Notes: generated by a model not told the origin, from the letters alone. A stretch of DNA of 64,000 nucleotides from Hygrophila difformis (GCA_030278955.1 JAOANR010000002.1:28382057-28446056); one strand, 5' to 3'. Positions 46,711 to 58,344 are shown, counted from the first letter of the stretch. Made by a program: numbers and translations.

Positions 46711-47548
46711 CTAATTTACACTGATCCTTATCTTTCTTATTTGCTTATATCTGTAGTGTACCATTATTTCTTTCTTGTCATATTTCATCCCACCACAGTA
46801 AACCTTAACTGTAATACGTTCAGATGACAAATACAATCCAGAAGAAGTTCAAGGTTTCTTCTACCCAGCTCCTATATCAATCTTGTCCTTATCAGGCAAT
46901 CACACTGTTTGTAACTGGACCATTTGTGGATGCACTTTTGACAAAACAGAATGTGTCTGCCTTCAATTATACACCTCAAGTGCTGGTGAGGACTAACGCT
47001 CTTTTCCTACAGCCAGCAGATATTTTGCATCACACGGCTTCATGTCTTTTCTGATTTATTTTCTTTTGACAGGGATTTATTGTCCTGTCATGCTTAATAT
47101 CAATTTCAGTGAATTTCAGCACATTTCTGGTAATTGGAAAGACATCGTCGGTCACTTACCAGGTCTTGGGGCATTTAAAGACATGCCTGGTTCTGGCATT
47201 TGGCTACCTCCTCTTGCAAGATCCGTTTAGCTGGCGAAACATTTTAGGTATCTTGGTTGCTGTAGTTGGAATGGTACTATACTCGTATTATTGCTCCGCA
47301 GATGGCCAGCAGAAATCCACTTCGGAAGCACCCTCCCAATTATCTCAGGTGCTGCTACACCTTTAACTCCCTTAATCAATCCTATTCTTTTTTTGGTGGC
47401 ACTGATTATCTTTTCTTTTTCCTCTTCCATGGGCAAAGAAACCGAAACCGATCCCCTATTAAGTGTTGAAAATGGAAGTGGTATTTTAGTTGATACAACA
47501 ACTGCCAGAGACCCTTCATGGAATTCAAGTAAGGATCTCAAGGCATAA
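46539..47548 (+). pseudogene. UDP-xylose-type nucleotide-sugar transporter, 3' half
   Basis: Four consecutive exons with GT-AG borders: 46539-46657 (LGVGIATVTDLQLNVLGSVL), 46824-46986 (MTNTIQKKFKVSSTQLLYQS), 47073-47347 (STFLVIGKTSSVTYQVLGHL, then DPFSWRNILGILVAVVGM) and about 47441-47548 (TDPLLSVENG, ending KDLKA and TAA). These match the second half of plant UXT/TPT-like Golgi transporters, which carry UDP-xylose across the Golgi or ER membrane, with the KTCLVLAFGY and MVLYSYYC transmembrane blocks. All four exons are open and keep the natural stop, but the first half of the gene (about five transmembrane segments) is missing. Confidence 0.9.
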
Positions 47549-47898
47549 GACTATAGTGTTCTATTGATTCTATTGCCTCGCAAACGTCACTTGTGTACAA
47601 TGTGTTGTGGGAATGAATTGTGTTGTACTGAGAGAATTACTAGAGATGAGCCAACTGTATATCTTTGGGGTGTAGCAGATTTGTATAAATATCGTGAAAA
47701 AAGAAAAAAAAGGGGAGAAATAAACACATTATTACTTAATTGAAATACTTTAGAAGAAGCAAAGGATACTTGTACTTTTGATTATGAATTTATGATACTA
47801 GAAATATTAAATGTCAATTTAGTTTCCTGCTTGGTAAAAACTCCAGATAAATGGAGAAATGGGAATAAATGTTTTAGGTTTCCTAACGGTGGATAATA

Positions 47899-48062
47899 AT
47901 GGTAGGCTTAGGCTCCCCAACAGTGAATAATGTGTTTTTTCAGTTCCATAGTTGGAATCTAGATGCTTTTTATGTTTATTTATTTGCCTTTGTGATTAGC
48001 GCTGTAGCCTTCTTAATCACATTAGTTGCTGGCATCAGGCTCTCGCCTTCAAAAGAAGTATT
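47899..48062 (+). other. Membrane-type exon-like frame, unrecognised
   Basis: The frame includes WNLDAFYVYLFAFVISAVAF and LITLVAGIRLSPSK, one strong transmembrane helix. It lies between transporter and ERO1 pieces. I could not assign a family; a captured exon is likely. Confidence 0.35.
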
Positions 48063-48302
48063 TTTGTGTATCAAAATTTAAACCTAGAACCATCTCCAGA
48101 TTGTTTGATTCCTAATTCCTTCATAAATGACAAACATCTTTATGCCTAAGAAATATAAATAATCCTTGGAGGCATACAGCCAGTTTTACATGTTTTCTAT
48201 ATCTTTCTGTTTGCCTACATATTGTATTAATTAGACCAAAACCATTTTCTTCAATCGTTAGCAGATGACTTATAATCCTCATTCTTCTACTTGTTTATGC
48301 AG

Positions 48303-48434
48303 GACTCTCAGAAATACACAGGCATCGTGGAGGATTGTTGTTGTGATTACGAGACAGTTGCCAGCATTAATGGGGCAGTACTGCACCCTTTACTTCAAGA
48401 GCTTGTTAAAACTCCATTTTTCCGATACTTTAAG
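48303..48434 (+). pseudogene. ERO1 (endoplasmic reticulum oxidoreductin) exon
   Basis: One 132-nt exon bounded by TGCAG and GTCAGT encodes YTGIVEDCCCDYETV and LHPLLQELVKTPFFRYFK, the N-terminal signature of ERO1. ERO1 is the ER flavoenzyme that reoxidises protein disulfide isomerase. The CCCDYE cysteines are kept. The following CDCPFW exon and the FAD core are not found nearby, so this is a single captured exon. Confidence 0.9.
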
Positions 48435-51287
48435 GTCAGTTGCAAACATTCTTTGGTATCTATAATATAACATTGCACTTGTCTCAAAGTTAAATTACAG
48501 CAGTGATGCTCAATGCTACTAATTTTTAGGCTTTTGCAAATATCAAATACAGTCTGACTATTCGGCGTACATTTCTCAATCTGGCCAGTGTATTTCCTCT
48601 CAACCAACATTGAATATTCAAAGGGAACTTTTTATTCACGCCACTTGATTTTGGCTCAACTACTGGATTTCTCTATTGTGTTGATCAAACAGGGCTAAAG
48701 TATTTTCCAGAAGGGAGGCGGTGAAGAAGGCTATGGAGAACTACAACATCTCTAGCTACTGAATGTGTGTCTGCTATTTCCTGCATCCTCATTAAGAAGG
48801 ACATCCAAGAGAATCAATTATCAACTTGTATAAAAACACTACAAATTAAATTAAAAAAATGAGTTTCAGATAATGCACCTCTTTGAACACCTATTCTCCC
48901 TCTATTCCTAAATTTTAGATAAAGATAGTTGCTTACCATATTTACTCAATCTATTCACATAGGCCATTGATATTGTGTTGAGGAAGGTTCTTGATGATTT
49001 CTCAGCAATACTGACTTCTCAAGGCAATCAGGTGATTACAGTTAGAGTAGCTTTCTGTTATAAGTATATACTCGGGACATCAATTGTACCCATTAAATTT
49101 ATGTCCCAATTACTCTAAATCTTAGAGCTAAAGAAGTTGATTATTTACTGCAAGTTGTATACCTGTTGCAAAAACGATCTTAAAAGTTAATTTAAACCTT
49201 GTCTTTTCCTTCCATGCGGATTGCAGATCGTGGAATTCCTTTCATGCTACTAAAACTAGCAATGCTGAAGCAAAGAGTTGGCCAGCTCCGGGACTATTAA
49301 GAGCCAAGTTGAGGATTCAAATTTTTCTTTTAGTTTGATTTGATTGTGATATTGGACTGGTTGCCTTCCCTGAAAAAGCAGAGCTGTAAACTTTGAGCAA
49401 TTCTTAGCTTCTTGTGTCTTACAATTCTGGTGGTTAAATGGAGGTTGTACTACTTATTTTTCTCAGTCATTTGCATTTTTAATTTAGTTTAGTGTCATCC
49501 AAAATCATAACATTCTCTTAATTGTTTTTTTTGGTAAAAACATTCTTTTAATTGTTGAAAATCTTATTAGTAATTTACCAAAAAGAAAAAAAATCTTTTG
49601 CAGGGTCTGCCAAGTGGAAACTGAAGAAAGTTCGGTGATCTGTTTTTTTATTTCTTGTTGCCATTTCCTTTAAGTTTAATCGAAAATTGCCTTTAACTGA
49701 AACTTTTAAAGGGTTTAACTTATTCTCTTAATTGTTTTTCCAAAGATTACAGGCTTCTCTTTGTTCCAGATTGATGAAGAGGCCCCAAGTTTTGACGTGG
49801 AAAAGTCATTTTCGATTTGTTACAGGCTGCTGCTGAACAAGAACTTTCTCAAGGTTCATTCTTTTTAGCATTCATTTCAGATTAAGGATTGTTTCTTAGT
49901 TTAATAGTTAAATGCATTGGCATCAATACCTGAAATCTCATGGCTCTTTAAACGCATATCTATATTTGTGTCTGTGCACTTGTTTTCATAAATTATTTGG
50001 GTTCAATGTGAGATTCCTATGAACAGTTTCTGCACAAGCTGTGTGCCCTTTGCTCATCGGAGGGGTATGACGAGACGAACAATTAATTTATGTATGCTAA
50101 CCAATGGGCTCATCCCAGCTGTAGTCTATGCAGTATTACATTTCTTTTATGTTTTACCTTTGCAAAGCAAGAATCTTGATGTTGAAGCCTAGGTGTCATA
50201 TCCTTCCCACATGTTGTGAAATGGAAAATGCATATACCAGTATACCACTACTAAACAATTTTGGAAACTATATTATGTTGCCAGAAAATTTAACCTGTGC
50301 TATAGAGCTACCTCCATCTCTTTATTGTCTGTTGTGCCTTTAAGGTGCTTCATAAAATTCTAGCTTTTTTGTGCACTAGAATTTACAATGGTTGTTCTCA
50401 TTCAAAAATTGTGAGGCTACAGTGATCGACTCATTGTATGCTTCTTTACGAAGCTTTTGCAAAATTAATTTGTGCAGCTTTTCGCTCTATCTGATTCTGA
50501 TTCTGCTGCATTTTCCGTTCCTATGAAACTGTGACTGTGATTTCTCTTCTTTAATTGCTGGAACAACTCGTTCGCCTAATTAGCGAGCAAAACCTTGTCG
50601 TTTTTCAGATTAGGGTCAGTTTATTTTTTCCTTTTCGATCTAAATGAAATCAGTTTTGTTCCCCTTGTTTTTCTATCTGTTACTTAGTTTCTTGTGTCCC
50701 TTAATTCTGTTTTCACTTTTGCAAAATTGGGTTGTATGCGTATTTGCCAGGGGTATTTTATGATATGATTTTCTGATGTGCTTTGATTGGATTGAGTTTT
50801 CATTTGGAGGTCAGGGAATTACTTGAGAAAATGACCGTTTTTTCATTTTACAGGCATATATTTAGAAAGATAACGAATTTGACTTGTATATTAAATGACT
50901 TCCATTCTTCTGGTTTACTGGCTTATATGAATTAACGTTTATTGGGCTTGTATTTTTGGATGTGACTTGTATATTAAATGACTTCCATTCTTCTGGTTTA
51001 CTGGCTTATATGAATTAACGTTTATTGGCCTATTTTTGGATGTGGCATATAGAAAATTCCACATGGCCTATTTACAATCTGCAAGTGCTAAGTGATAGTT
51101 TAAGCGAATACCTCAATTTGTATTTTATTTTATAGGGAAATTTCACAGAATTCTCATATCTAGGACATCAACTGTAAATAGGCCACAGTACATATCAGTT
51201 GATGCCTGTGATATGATTGGCTTTTTTCCTTTTGTATTGTAGTAGGTGACAACGAGATGTTTGGTGGGGATTACTTATTGTGGAGAA
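48435..51287. other. Helitron A filler with unassigned exon-like pieces
   Basis: Short open pieces with plausible splice borders occur at about 48698-48763 (KVFSRREAVKKAMENYN), 48964-49031 (AIDIVLRKVLDDFSAIL) and 49771-49854 (IDEEAPSFDVEKSFSICY). None is recognised. A tandem duplication of 83 bp lies at 50881-51046. From about 50440 the CT-rich sequence looks like the 5' UTR of the TRAF/MATH gene piece that follows. Confidence 0.45.
50881..51046. repeat. 83-bp tandem duplication
   Basis: GACTTGTATATTAAATGACT starts at 50881 and 50964, and the two units are nearly identical. Confidence 0.9.
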
Positions 51288-51401
51288 ATGGCTGGGGCTA
51301 CAACCAAGGAGTCTGAAATATGTAGGTCATTTGAAGGGTTTTCAAGTGGGCAGCAGTTGCAGCTATGTCAGTCTGGTGAAGCATTAGCAGAATGGAGATA
51401 A
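51288..51401 (+). pseudogene. TRAF/MATH-domain (MUSE13/14-like) first exon
   Basis: An ATG at 51288 opens 37 codons: MAGATTKESEICRSFEGFSS, then GQQLQLCQSGEALAEWR, ending at TAA 51399-51401. The block CQSGEALAEWRS is the hallmark N-terminus of plant TRAF1a/MUSE13-type proteins, which are MATH-domain adaptors in immune receptor turnover. The MATH domain itself is absent. The upstream sequence looks like the gene's leader, so a 5' UTR plus first exon seems to have been captured. Confidence 0.72.
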
Positions 51402-52189
51402 GGGATTTCATAAATGAGGATACATGTCGATCGCTGCATGGTAATTACCCAACTCGTGAAACCAGTATTTGGTTGATGGGGGTATTGATTCAACTGAATT
51501 ACGTTACATGTATTTGAATAGCATCCATACCTATTGTGAAGGTATGTTCTGTTCTTTTTTTCAAAGGAAGCATAAAAATGGCAAGATATGCAAACTACAC
51601 TTTCATAAGATAATTTATTCACAAAAAGTCAGTCTTTAGATAAGTTCCAATCTTTCATCCATACTATAACATTAAGCTCATTTGGTGTAGAAATGTTGAT
51701 CATATTTCCATGCCATCATTCTGAGAAGCTGTCCTGTAGTTGGTCTATACTATAGCCGTTCGCATAAAAAAAAATATGGAATTAGCCACCTTGACCTATC
51801 AAATCAACTGGTTATCTTTAACTCACTTTTATTCACTTACACTTGTTTCTTCTTTTCCTATGGGCAGCTGTACGTGCAAATATGCTGTGCGTAGAACAGC
51901 GTATTTTTCTAGTATATCTCTATATCTTATAAGAGAATTTTGCCAAAACTTTCCAAACCATGAATTCCATTCTCAATCGTCAGATCATAATTGAATTTGA
52001 ATCATGGCCCTTTATTTCTCAATTGTTCTCCATTTCCTCTGTCTCTCATCTCACTCGGTTTCTACCTAAACCCTTCTCCTCTTTGTTTCCTCTGCCCCGT
52101 CTATTCTCTTCACCTAAATTCCCGATTCCTCTCTAATGGTCAATTTCACAGCCCAAACCTAATCTGCCCATCGCCTTGGTCCCTAGGTC

Positions 52190-52570
52190 GCACTGATTGT
52201 GCTCCGACTGCCGGGAGCCTCGAGCCGCCTCCAGCCCTTCCGCCCAGCGACGCTGCCACCCCTGCCTCCCACAACCGTCGACGCCTCTTTCCTCCTCCGC
52301 TGCTCCAATCGTGCGCGCCGCTCCCCTTCCTTCTGTTCCACCCGTCGATTGCCGCACGCCTCCGTTGCGCCGCTGGTTCGTCCTTCCGTTTGCAGTGCCT
52401 TCGTCCACCAAGATCCGCCGTCACCGGCCGCACCTCTGCCTTCCTGGCCGCCCAGCTTGTGCGAACGACGGTCCCCTTCCGATCGCGCCCGCCGTTGGCA
52501 GCCTCAGCCTCATCCACGCTGCCCTCTCGCCATCACGATCGCTCAGCTGTTTTGCTTGCCTGTGAGTTTT
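52190..52570 (+). other. GC-rich captured leader, open in several frames
   Basis: Proline/serine/arginine-rich frames are open in all three plus-strand frames and on the minus strand, so none can be preferred. A donor-like GTGAGTTTTCC at 52561 ends the GC-rich block. It corresponds in position and style to 43790-44110 of Helitron A. Confidence 0.4.
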
Positions 52571-52964
52571 CCCCTAATCCACAAAAAATGTACTTTTGGC
52601 ATTTTTCTATTGTTTCAGGATATAAATTAGGTTTCGCTTTTATTTTTCTGCTGTGTGTGAAAATTTGCGTTGGGAATTTTTTGATTCGATTAGGTTCGTA
52701 AATTTCAGCCGTGGGTTTAGTTCGATTGGGAAAATATTGGATTCTGATGCAGTTGCAGCTAGGTTTTCCCTTTTTCCGGACTTTAGTCTGTTTTACCTGG
52801 TTTACCTCTTTTGATTGAGCTTTATTGAAATTGCATGTGATTTGCAGTGAAGAACTTTGTTTGATTGTTCTTGAACTTATTCAAGTAAGATCTTTGAATG
52901 GGAGAGGATGTAAATCTGTGTAACATGAATGGAATTTTTTTGCATAATTTCTTTTGAAAGCATT

Positions 52965-53485
52965 ATACAAATTTTGCAGTACTGCAGGTGGGACGGGCTT
53001 TGATGGTGTAGTGGAAGAGCTTCAGAGGTTAACAACCCATGTCACTCATGTTCTCCCAGTTTCTGATGATGGAGGGAGCACAGTTGAGATTGTTCGTGTT
53101 CTTGGTGAGTCTTCAAAACTTCTACTTAGTATATTGTTTCTCAAATTGATTGATGAATAAAAAAAAGAACCAACAAATCGTAGAGATAGAGTGGTTTGTC
53201 AATTAAATATCTGAATGCAAACTGGTGCCAACAGTCGCTGCATTCTTCTTTCACATTTAAAACATACAGGGAATAGTTAATAGAAAATTATGCCCATAGT
53301 CCGTGGAAAATAATATTTCAGTGTTCACTCTTTTGATGGATGTTGCGGGTGGCCCAGCTGTTGGAGACATTCGATCAAGATACTTGAGGCTATCTGACCA
53401 GAGTACAAGTGAAGCTCTTGCAATTCGGACACTTCTAGGCCATCGCTTGCCTCTTGATGCACATGCTGCTAAATTTGAGTGGTGA
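52965..53485 (+). pseudogene. CofD/UPF0052-like protein fragment
   Basis: Two exons are visible. The first (to 53104, donor GTGAGT) gives GGTGFDGVVEELQRLTTHVT and VLPVSDDGGSTVEIVRVLG, the nucleotide-binding start and the SDDGGST motif of the CofD/YvcK-like family. The second (about 53344-53485) gives GGPAVGDIRSRYLRLSDQST and LLGHRLPLDAHAAKFEW, then TGA. Plant members of this family are of uncertain function; the bacterial relatives include 2-phospho-L-lactate transferase and the YvcK regulator. The sequence breaks off where a long C-terminal domain should follow. Confidence 0.85.
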
Positions 53486-53631
53486 TGAGATCCATGTTGC
53501 TAAACTCTCATTTCCCCTATTATGTTACGTTTCCATTCTTGCTTTGGAAGTTTCATTTATCCCGTGAGGTATCTTAAAATGTTTTTATTATAGAAGCTAA
53601 CACATAATTATGATTCTGAGTTGCATCCCTT

Positions 53632-53763
53632 AGGGACTTAAAGGCTGAAAATCTTTTGCTGGGATCTGATGGATTGTGGAAGCTGTGTGACTTTGGTAGT
53701 GCTACTACTGACCATAAACACTTTGAAAAGCCTGGAGAGATGGGAATTGAAGAAAATATTTGA
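53632..53763 (+). pseudogene. AAK1/NAK-type protein kinase fragment
   Basis: The frame reads RDLKAENLLLGSDGLWKLCD, FGSATTDHKHFEKPGEMGIE, ENI and then TGA at 53761. It contains the kinase catalytic loop (RDLKAEN; the preceding H is not seen) and the DFG metal-binding motif, with the GS/T-rich activation loop typical of the Ark/NAK family linked to clathrin adaptors. No other kinase subdomains are nearby. Captured fragment. Confidence 0.88.
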
Positions 53764-54050
53764 CTGCTACGTATTCAATCTTATATGGTATTTTTGTCCC
53801 CGCACATATTTGCTGTTTTGATCTTTTCAAGTTTCATTTTCCATTTTGGGCTTTGTTCTAGGCTTTTACTGTTTTGATCTTCGTAAATGTTTCATGTGCT
53901 AGCTTAAGGACAAAATAATACTCCATATAGTTGAATTGAATTGATTTAATATTTGCTTAATTGAATTGTTGTTTGTTCTTGACCTGTTATTGAACTGTTA
54001 TTTGTTAGTCTTTTTTCTTCGGTGCTTAATTACAATACTCCATATAAATT

Positions 54051-55409
54051 CACTACAAGAAAAAGTCAGTTTAGCGACCGAAATTCGCGACCGAAAATTT
54101 TTGGTCGCTATTACCGACCGCATTAGCGACCGAACTTTTCTGTCGCTACTTTGCCGACCGAATTAGCGACCGAAATTTTCTGTCGCAATTTAGCGACCGA
54201 AATAGCGACCGCAACGCATTTGGTGGCTACCTGGCGACTGAAATCCAATCCGCGACCGAAATAGCGACCGAAACTTTCGGTCGCTAATCCAATTTCCAAT
54301 TTTTTTTATTTTTTTTAAAAAAATCTTTTCAAATATACGTTTACCGACCGAATTAGCGACCGAAAATATTCAGTCACAAACTAGCGACCGAATTCGCGAC
54401 CGAAAATTCGGTCGCAAATCTTTTTATATAATTTTATTTTTTTTGTTTATTTTATTTTAATTATTTTTTTTATCTTTTTAATTTTAATTATTTTTCCTGA
54501 ATTAAATTTTCTTTTAATTTATTTTATATTTATATATTAAATTTTATTTAATATTTAATTTAATTAATGTTGGATTTAATATGTAATTTTTAATTTTAAT
54601 TATTGAATTTAATATTTTTATAATTAAAAGTTTTTAGTTTAATTAATATTTAATAATATTGATTTCAGGTTTTTTGAATTTTATTAGTGATTTAATTAAT
54701 TTGATCCATTTAATTTAATTTTATATTTTATTTATTTAATCAATTATTCAATTATTTATTTTACTCATATAATTTTTTTATTTTATTATTTAAGTTATTA
54801 ATTTACACATTTATACAAATATATATTATATATATAACACATTGCATAAGATGACATGAAATTGTGAGTAGCCCAATGGCATGCGCGCGTGGGAGGTCAA
54901 CAGGACCTTGGTTCGAATCCCCTCTTCAACACACTTGGGGAGGCATTAAAATATATCATATGTGGCAGGATTTCATTGGTGATTCGGAGGGTTGGTACAG
55001 GTGGTTAGGGCTGGGGATGATGATGATGAGGTTGTGGGCTCGAGCCCTCCTGGGAACAATTTTTTCTCAAATTTGGGACTTATTTAGCGACCGAAATATG
55101 CGGTCGCTAATTCGGTCGCTATATTTCGCGACCGCAATTTCGGTCGCTAATTCGGTCGCTAAAATAAAAATTAATAAAATAAAAAATTTAAATTTTCGGT
55201 CGCGGAAATTAGCGACCGAAAAACGCGGTCGCAGTTTCGGTCGCGAAAATCCGACCGAAAATTTTTTTAGTCGGTAGAAGTTTTTCGACAAAGCTTTTAC
55301 CGACCGAAAAAATTCGGTCGCGAATTCGGTCGCTAACCCTGTTAGCGACCGAATTTTGAGGCTTAGCGACCGAATTTTTCGGTCGTTAAACTGGATTTTT
55401 CTTGTTGTG
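54051..55409. mobile_element. Non-autonomous CACTA (CMC/EnSpm) element
   Basis: Terminal repeats are CACTACAAGAAAAAGTCAGT and, from the right end on the other strand, CACAACAAGAAAAATCCAGT. A perfect 3-bp duplication ATT flanks it (54048-54050, 55410-55412). Both ends carry many copies of GCGACCGAAA in inverted orientation, the subterminal array expected to bind transposase. It is 1359 bp with an AT-rich centre and no transposase. It also contains two tRNA-like promoter box pairs. It inserted into Helitron B. Confidence 0.93.
54869..55047 (+). other. Two tRNA-like Pol III A/B box pairs inside the CACTA element
   Basis: Pair 1: TAGCCCAATGG (54869-54879) and GGTTCGAATCC (54910-54920). Pair 2: TGGTTAGGGCTGG (about 55002) and GGCTCGAGCCC (55037-55047). 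The spacing fits SINE heads. Neither folds into an obvious full tRNA, so they are probably SINE-derived. Confidence 0.55.
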
Positions 55410-55934
55410 ATTATAGCTCTTCCTGGTTTTGGTCTTGGTTTAGATGGGATGGACAGTGCATTTTGGTTTCTTTTAACTAATATAGCTTCTTTTATTTGAA
55501 GAATGTTGATTAATTGATAGTGCTCTTGAGGAGTTGCAAAAGAAAGAAATCAAAATAGTGAGTGAGATTTATCATTTGATGCATCAAAATGTAAATACAT
55601 TATATTCTAAATGTAAAATCTGGATGTTTACTTCTTTTTTTTTTTTTTGTAGATTACTAAATTACCTTACAAATCCTGGCTTCCCCTTCATTATATTCAT
55701 TCTATCTTGTTAGATTTGTACTTGTTTATTCTTCCAATTTCTACAAGGACTCTAGGAAAACTGTCCCCATTTTTCTTAAATGAGCATGGCATAATCTGGC
55801 AATGGGGGTGGATGTTAATAAAAGCATTAAATTTAGGCATCGGGCTATAAGTGTTGGTCATTTGAGAAACATTTTGTTAATAATTGTTGCTGATCAATTT
55901 TCAGAATAAATAAGGTTGACATTTTATATTGCAG
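55410..55934. other. Helitron B filler, no gene seen
   Basis: AT-rich with a T run at about 55636-55650; it is the continuation of the sequence interrupted by the CACTA element. A short exon-like piece GVKVIYRTKELKEKQAKR follows at 55936-55989, family unassigned. Confidence 0.4.
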
Positions 55935-56245
55935 GGAGTGAAAGTAATATACCGAACCAAAGAACTGAAGGAAAAACAAGCTAAGAGGTATCCCAATCAG
56001 CTGTTGATGAACAAAATGTATTTGTTAAAAGTTTTTTCTTTCCCATCTGTCTAAGACTGTGTGTCCACAAAGTGGTCAAGACAAAGAAAAATAACAATCT
56101 TGTACACACTTTCTTTAATTGCCCCATAGAAAACCGATCAGGTCTCTGGAGTTGGTTATCTTATGTCTAGGAGTAAGAATACAGAAAAATTATCATCTTA
56201 ATATGGGTATTAGCCTTTACAATCCATTTTTTGTTGCCACTTCAG

Positions 56246-57106
56246 CCGGACATGGAATGGATCTTGGTTGTCAAATTTCTTCTACAAGCCTTGCAATAAT
56301 GAGCTTTTTGTGAAGCAATCTCTGATCATGGAGATGGCTATAATTATGGCAAGGGTATGAATTCTTAGTTGACTAGATGCGGTTAATTATTTTCCAATGA
56401 TGAGCTAATTATGATTACAGAAAACTGGTATGGCCTGGATTATTCATCTGGATGCTGATTAATTGATACATCCAGTTGGCTCTCGGGGACATTCTTTGAG
56501 GCAACTGCTACATGATGTGCCTCAGAAGGTGGACGCAGTTATCGTCCCCAGTTATGTAAGAAATTGGACCCTACTCTTCTGTTATGCAACCTATTTTCTC
56601 AGTTTATCTTTTCTTGTCATGTTCTGTGTTTAGTTTGATGTCTGGACAACAACTTAATGGGAATAAGAACAATTCCGATCCTTTTTGCTGACTGCGATTC
56701 TTACCGGTATATTTCCTTTGCAGGAGAGCATTGTTGAACGAGATGACATCAAAGATCCATTTGCAGAGGTAATATGTAAATATTTCATGATGTTCCTACC
56801 ATGTTATTTTATCCTTTTCTCAGGTTAACCAATGATGCTATTCTCCTTGATTATGACAAAACTGGCCGTTTTCTTCTTCTTTTTTTTTTGGCTTCTCTTT
56901 TATCCTGTAGGTATTGATGTTCAAGAAAAAACTGCGACCATTTATCAAAAGAAGTTTTTTACAGCATGTATAACGAAGCAACCCGTGACAATCCAAACTA
57001 TTTTTTGACCTATGGAAATGGGAAATCAGCCACTCAAATACAAGATAATCTTCGCTCTAATGGTGCACATAGATGGGACAACTACATGAAAGAACCAATG
57101 TATTTA
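56246..57106 (+). pseudogene. KOBITO1/ELD1-like glycosyltransferase-like fragment
   Basis: Four exons with GT-AG borders: 56246-56354 ([36 protein letters not shown]), 56421-56555 (KTGMAWIIHLDAD, then LIHPVGSRGHSLRQLL and VDAVIVPSY), 56724-56768 (ESIVERDDIKDPFAE) and 56911-57106 ([40 protein letters not shown]). These match the plant KOBITO1/ELD1/ABI8 family, plasma-membrane or Golgi proteins needed for cellulose deposition and plasmodesmata. Defects: TAA at 56460-56462 replaces the Glu in the LDADELIHP block, and exon 4 has a frameshift near 56960. Both ends of the gene are missing. Confidence 0.88.
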
Positions 57107-58344
57107 ATTTAATTAAAAGGACACTTTTAATGATTATGCATTATGCCACGGAGGCTATTGGACATTAGTTTGGAATTATCTAATGTCCAATAATAATTAT
57201 TTGATCCTAATTTATCAATATACATTTTATATTAGATCCCTAATTAATATTAGATCCTTTCTTAACATTATGCATGTTTTGTATAATAATGATGCTCGAT
57301 GTAGTCATTTATTTTTTAGTTTGATTGTTAGTGTTATCCTAATTATTTTTTCCTGGTTGACTTTTAGGGTGATGAGAATGTTGGGGTTGCACTTTTAACT
57401 TATCTAATTATTAAGACTTATTTCTTTATGAATAGTAATGTGGTTCCGTTGTCTCCAGGGTGTCACTTCGTCTGGTGTTTGAATTACTTGAATTTTTGTC
57501 CCGTGTGCTGCAGTTTAAAAAAAAAAATGAATGGTTCTTCAACATCTTGTTTTGAAGCTGGTTTGGTTGATTGCTCCATTCAACCGTGTGCATCTTTGTT
57601 CGCCACAGATTGTTTTGGGATTTTTCCAAATAGGGGGGCTACACAGCCGCGTACGTTTCCTGTTACCCTTTTCCTTTCACTTTAGTTTTTTTTTTTTTTT
57701 TTAAATCCTGCTTTTCATGTCGTCCTTTCCACCTTTTGATAAAATAGGTGGTGTGCTAATAATTGATCCAACGATGACGACCCCCTGTTGTTGTAACCTG
57801 TGTTGGGTCTGACCTTGCCTTAGGTTTGTTCGATTGTCTCCTTTATGTTTGCTATGTGCTATGACCTATTTATGAGTGTTTGTTATTGTTTTTTAGCGTG
57901 GTTTATATGATGTTGTTCTCTCTGTCACTTGTGTACCTTATCCAGGCAAATCAGCCCCGCGCAAAAGGGAGGGTGCGGAATTTGGTGTTGCATTAGTTTA
58001 TTATTTTGTAATTCTGTTTTAAATTATTTATCATGTTTTTCTGACGTTGTTTATTGCAACTTGCACCAATCCCCCTGCACAGCCGGCTCATTCTCAACGG
58101 AAACTTCCGCAGCGCATAACTATTACTAATACAATTGGAGAAGTTGGCACAACACGCGGTTAGTTGCAGAGTTTTCCTATATTTCCTTGTTTCTTTTTGT
58201 ACTGTATGCTTCCATTGTGGTTTAACTTGTATCCTTGTCTTTTTCCTGTTACTTGTCGTTGTTACTTGTCATTGAATCCTTTTCCTGGTATATTGTGAGG
58301 TCTCGCATTTAAGTCAATTGACAAGGTATGAGATGTATGTTGCC
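57107..58344. other. Helitron B, no recognised gene
   Basis: Low-complexity AT-rich stretches with a T-run at 57687-57703. Short frames near 57430-57650 and 58072-58160 (RKLPQRITITNTIGE after an ACAG site) are unassigned. Confidence 0.4.

Larger units (their letters stand above)
43552..51912 (+). mobile_element. Helitron A, non-autonomous, multi-gene-capturing
   Basis: The 5' end is one of the TC starts between 43552 and 43575 (ATCTACTACTATATAAGAG at 43574 is the best fit) in a TA-rich target. The 3' end is CTAG at 51909-51912 followed by T, with hairpin-like GGGCAGCTGTACGTGC sequence about 50 bases upstream. The 3' 80 bases resemble those of Helitron B (both have ATTCACTTACACTTG and TTTTCC...GGGC). 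No Rep/helicase gene is present. The interior is a mosaic of gene pieces with introns, all on the + strand. Boundaries are inferred from motifs. Confidence 0.7.

Noticed and set aside
51991..52701. 236-codon plus-strand frame as a protein gene
   Set aside because: Overlapping frames are equally open, composition is low-complexity, and it spans a probable splice donor.
54060..54410. CRISPR-like array (repeated GCGACCGAAA)
   Set aside because: Irregular spacing, repeats too short, and mirrored at the other end of a CACTA element with a 3-bp duplication.
54869..54940. Genuine tRNA gene
   Set aside because: A and B boxes are present but no acceptor or anticodon stem pairs around them.
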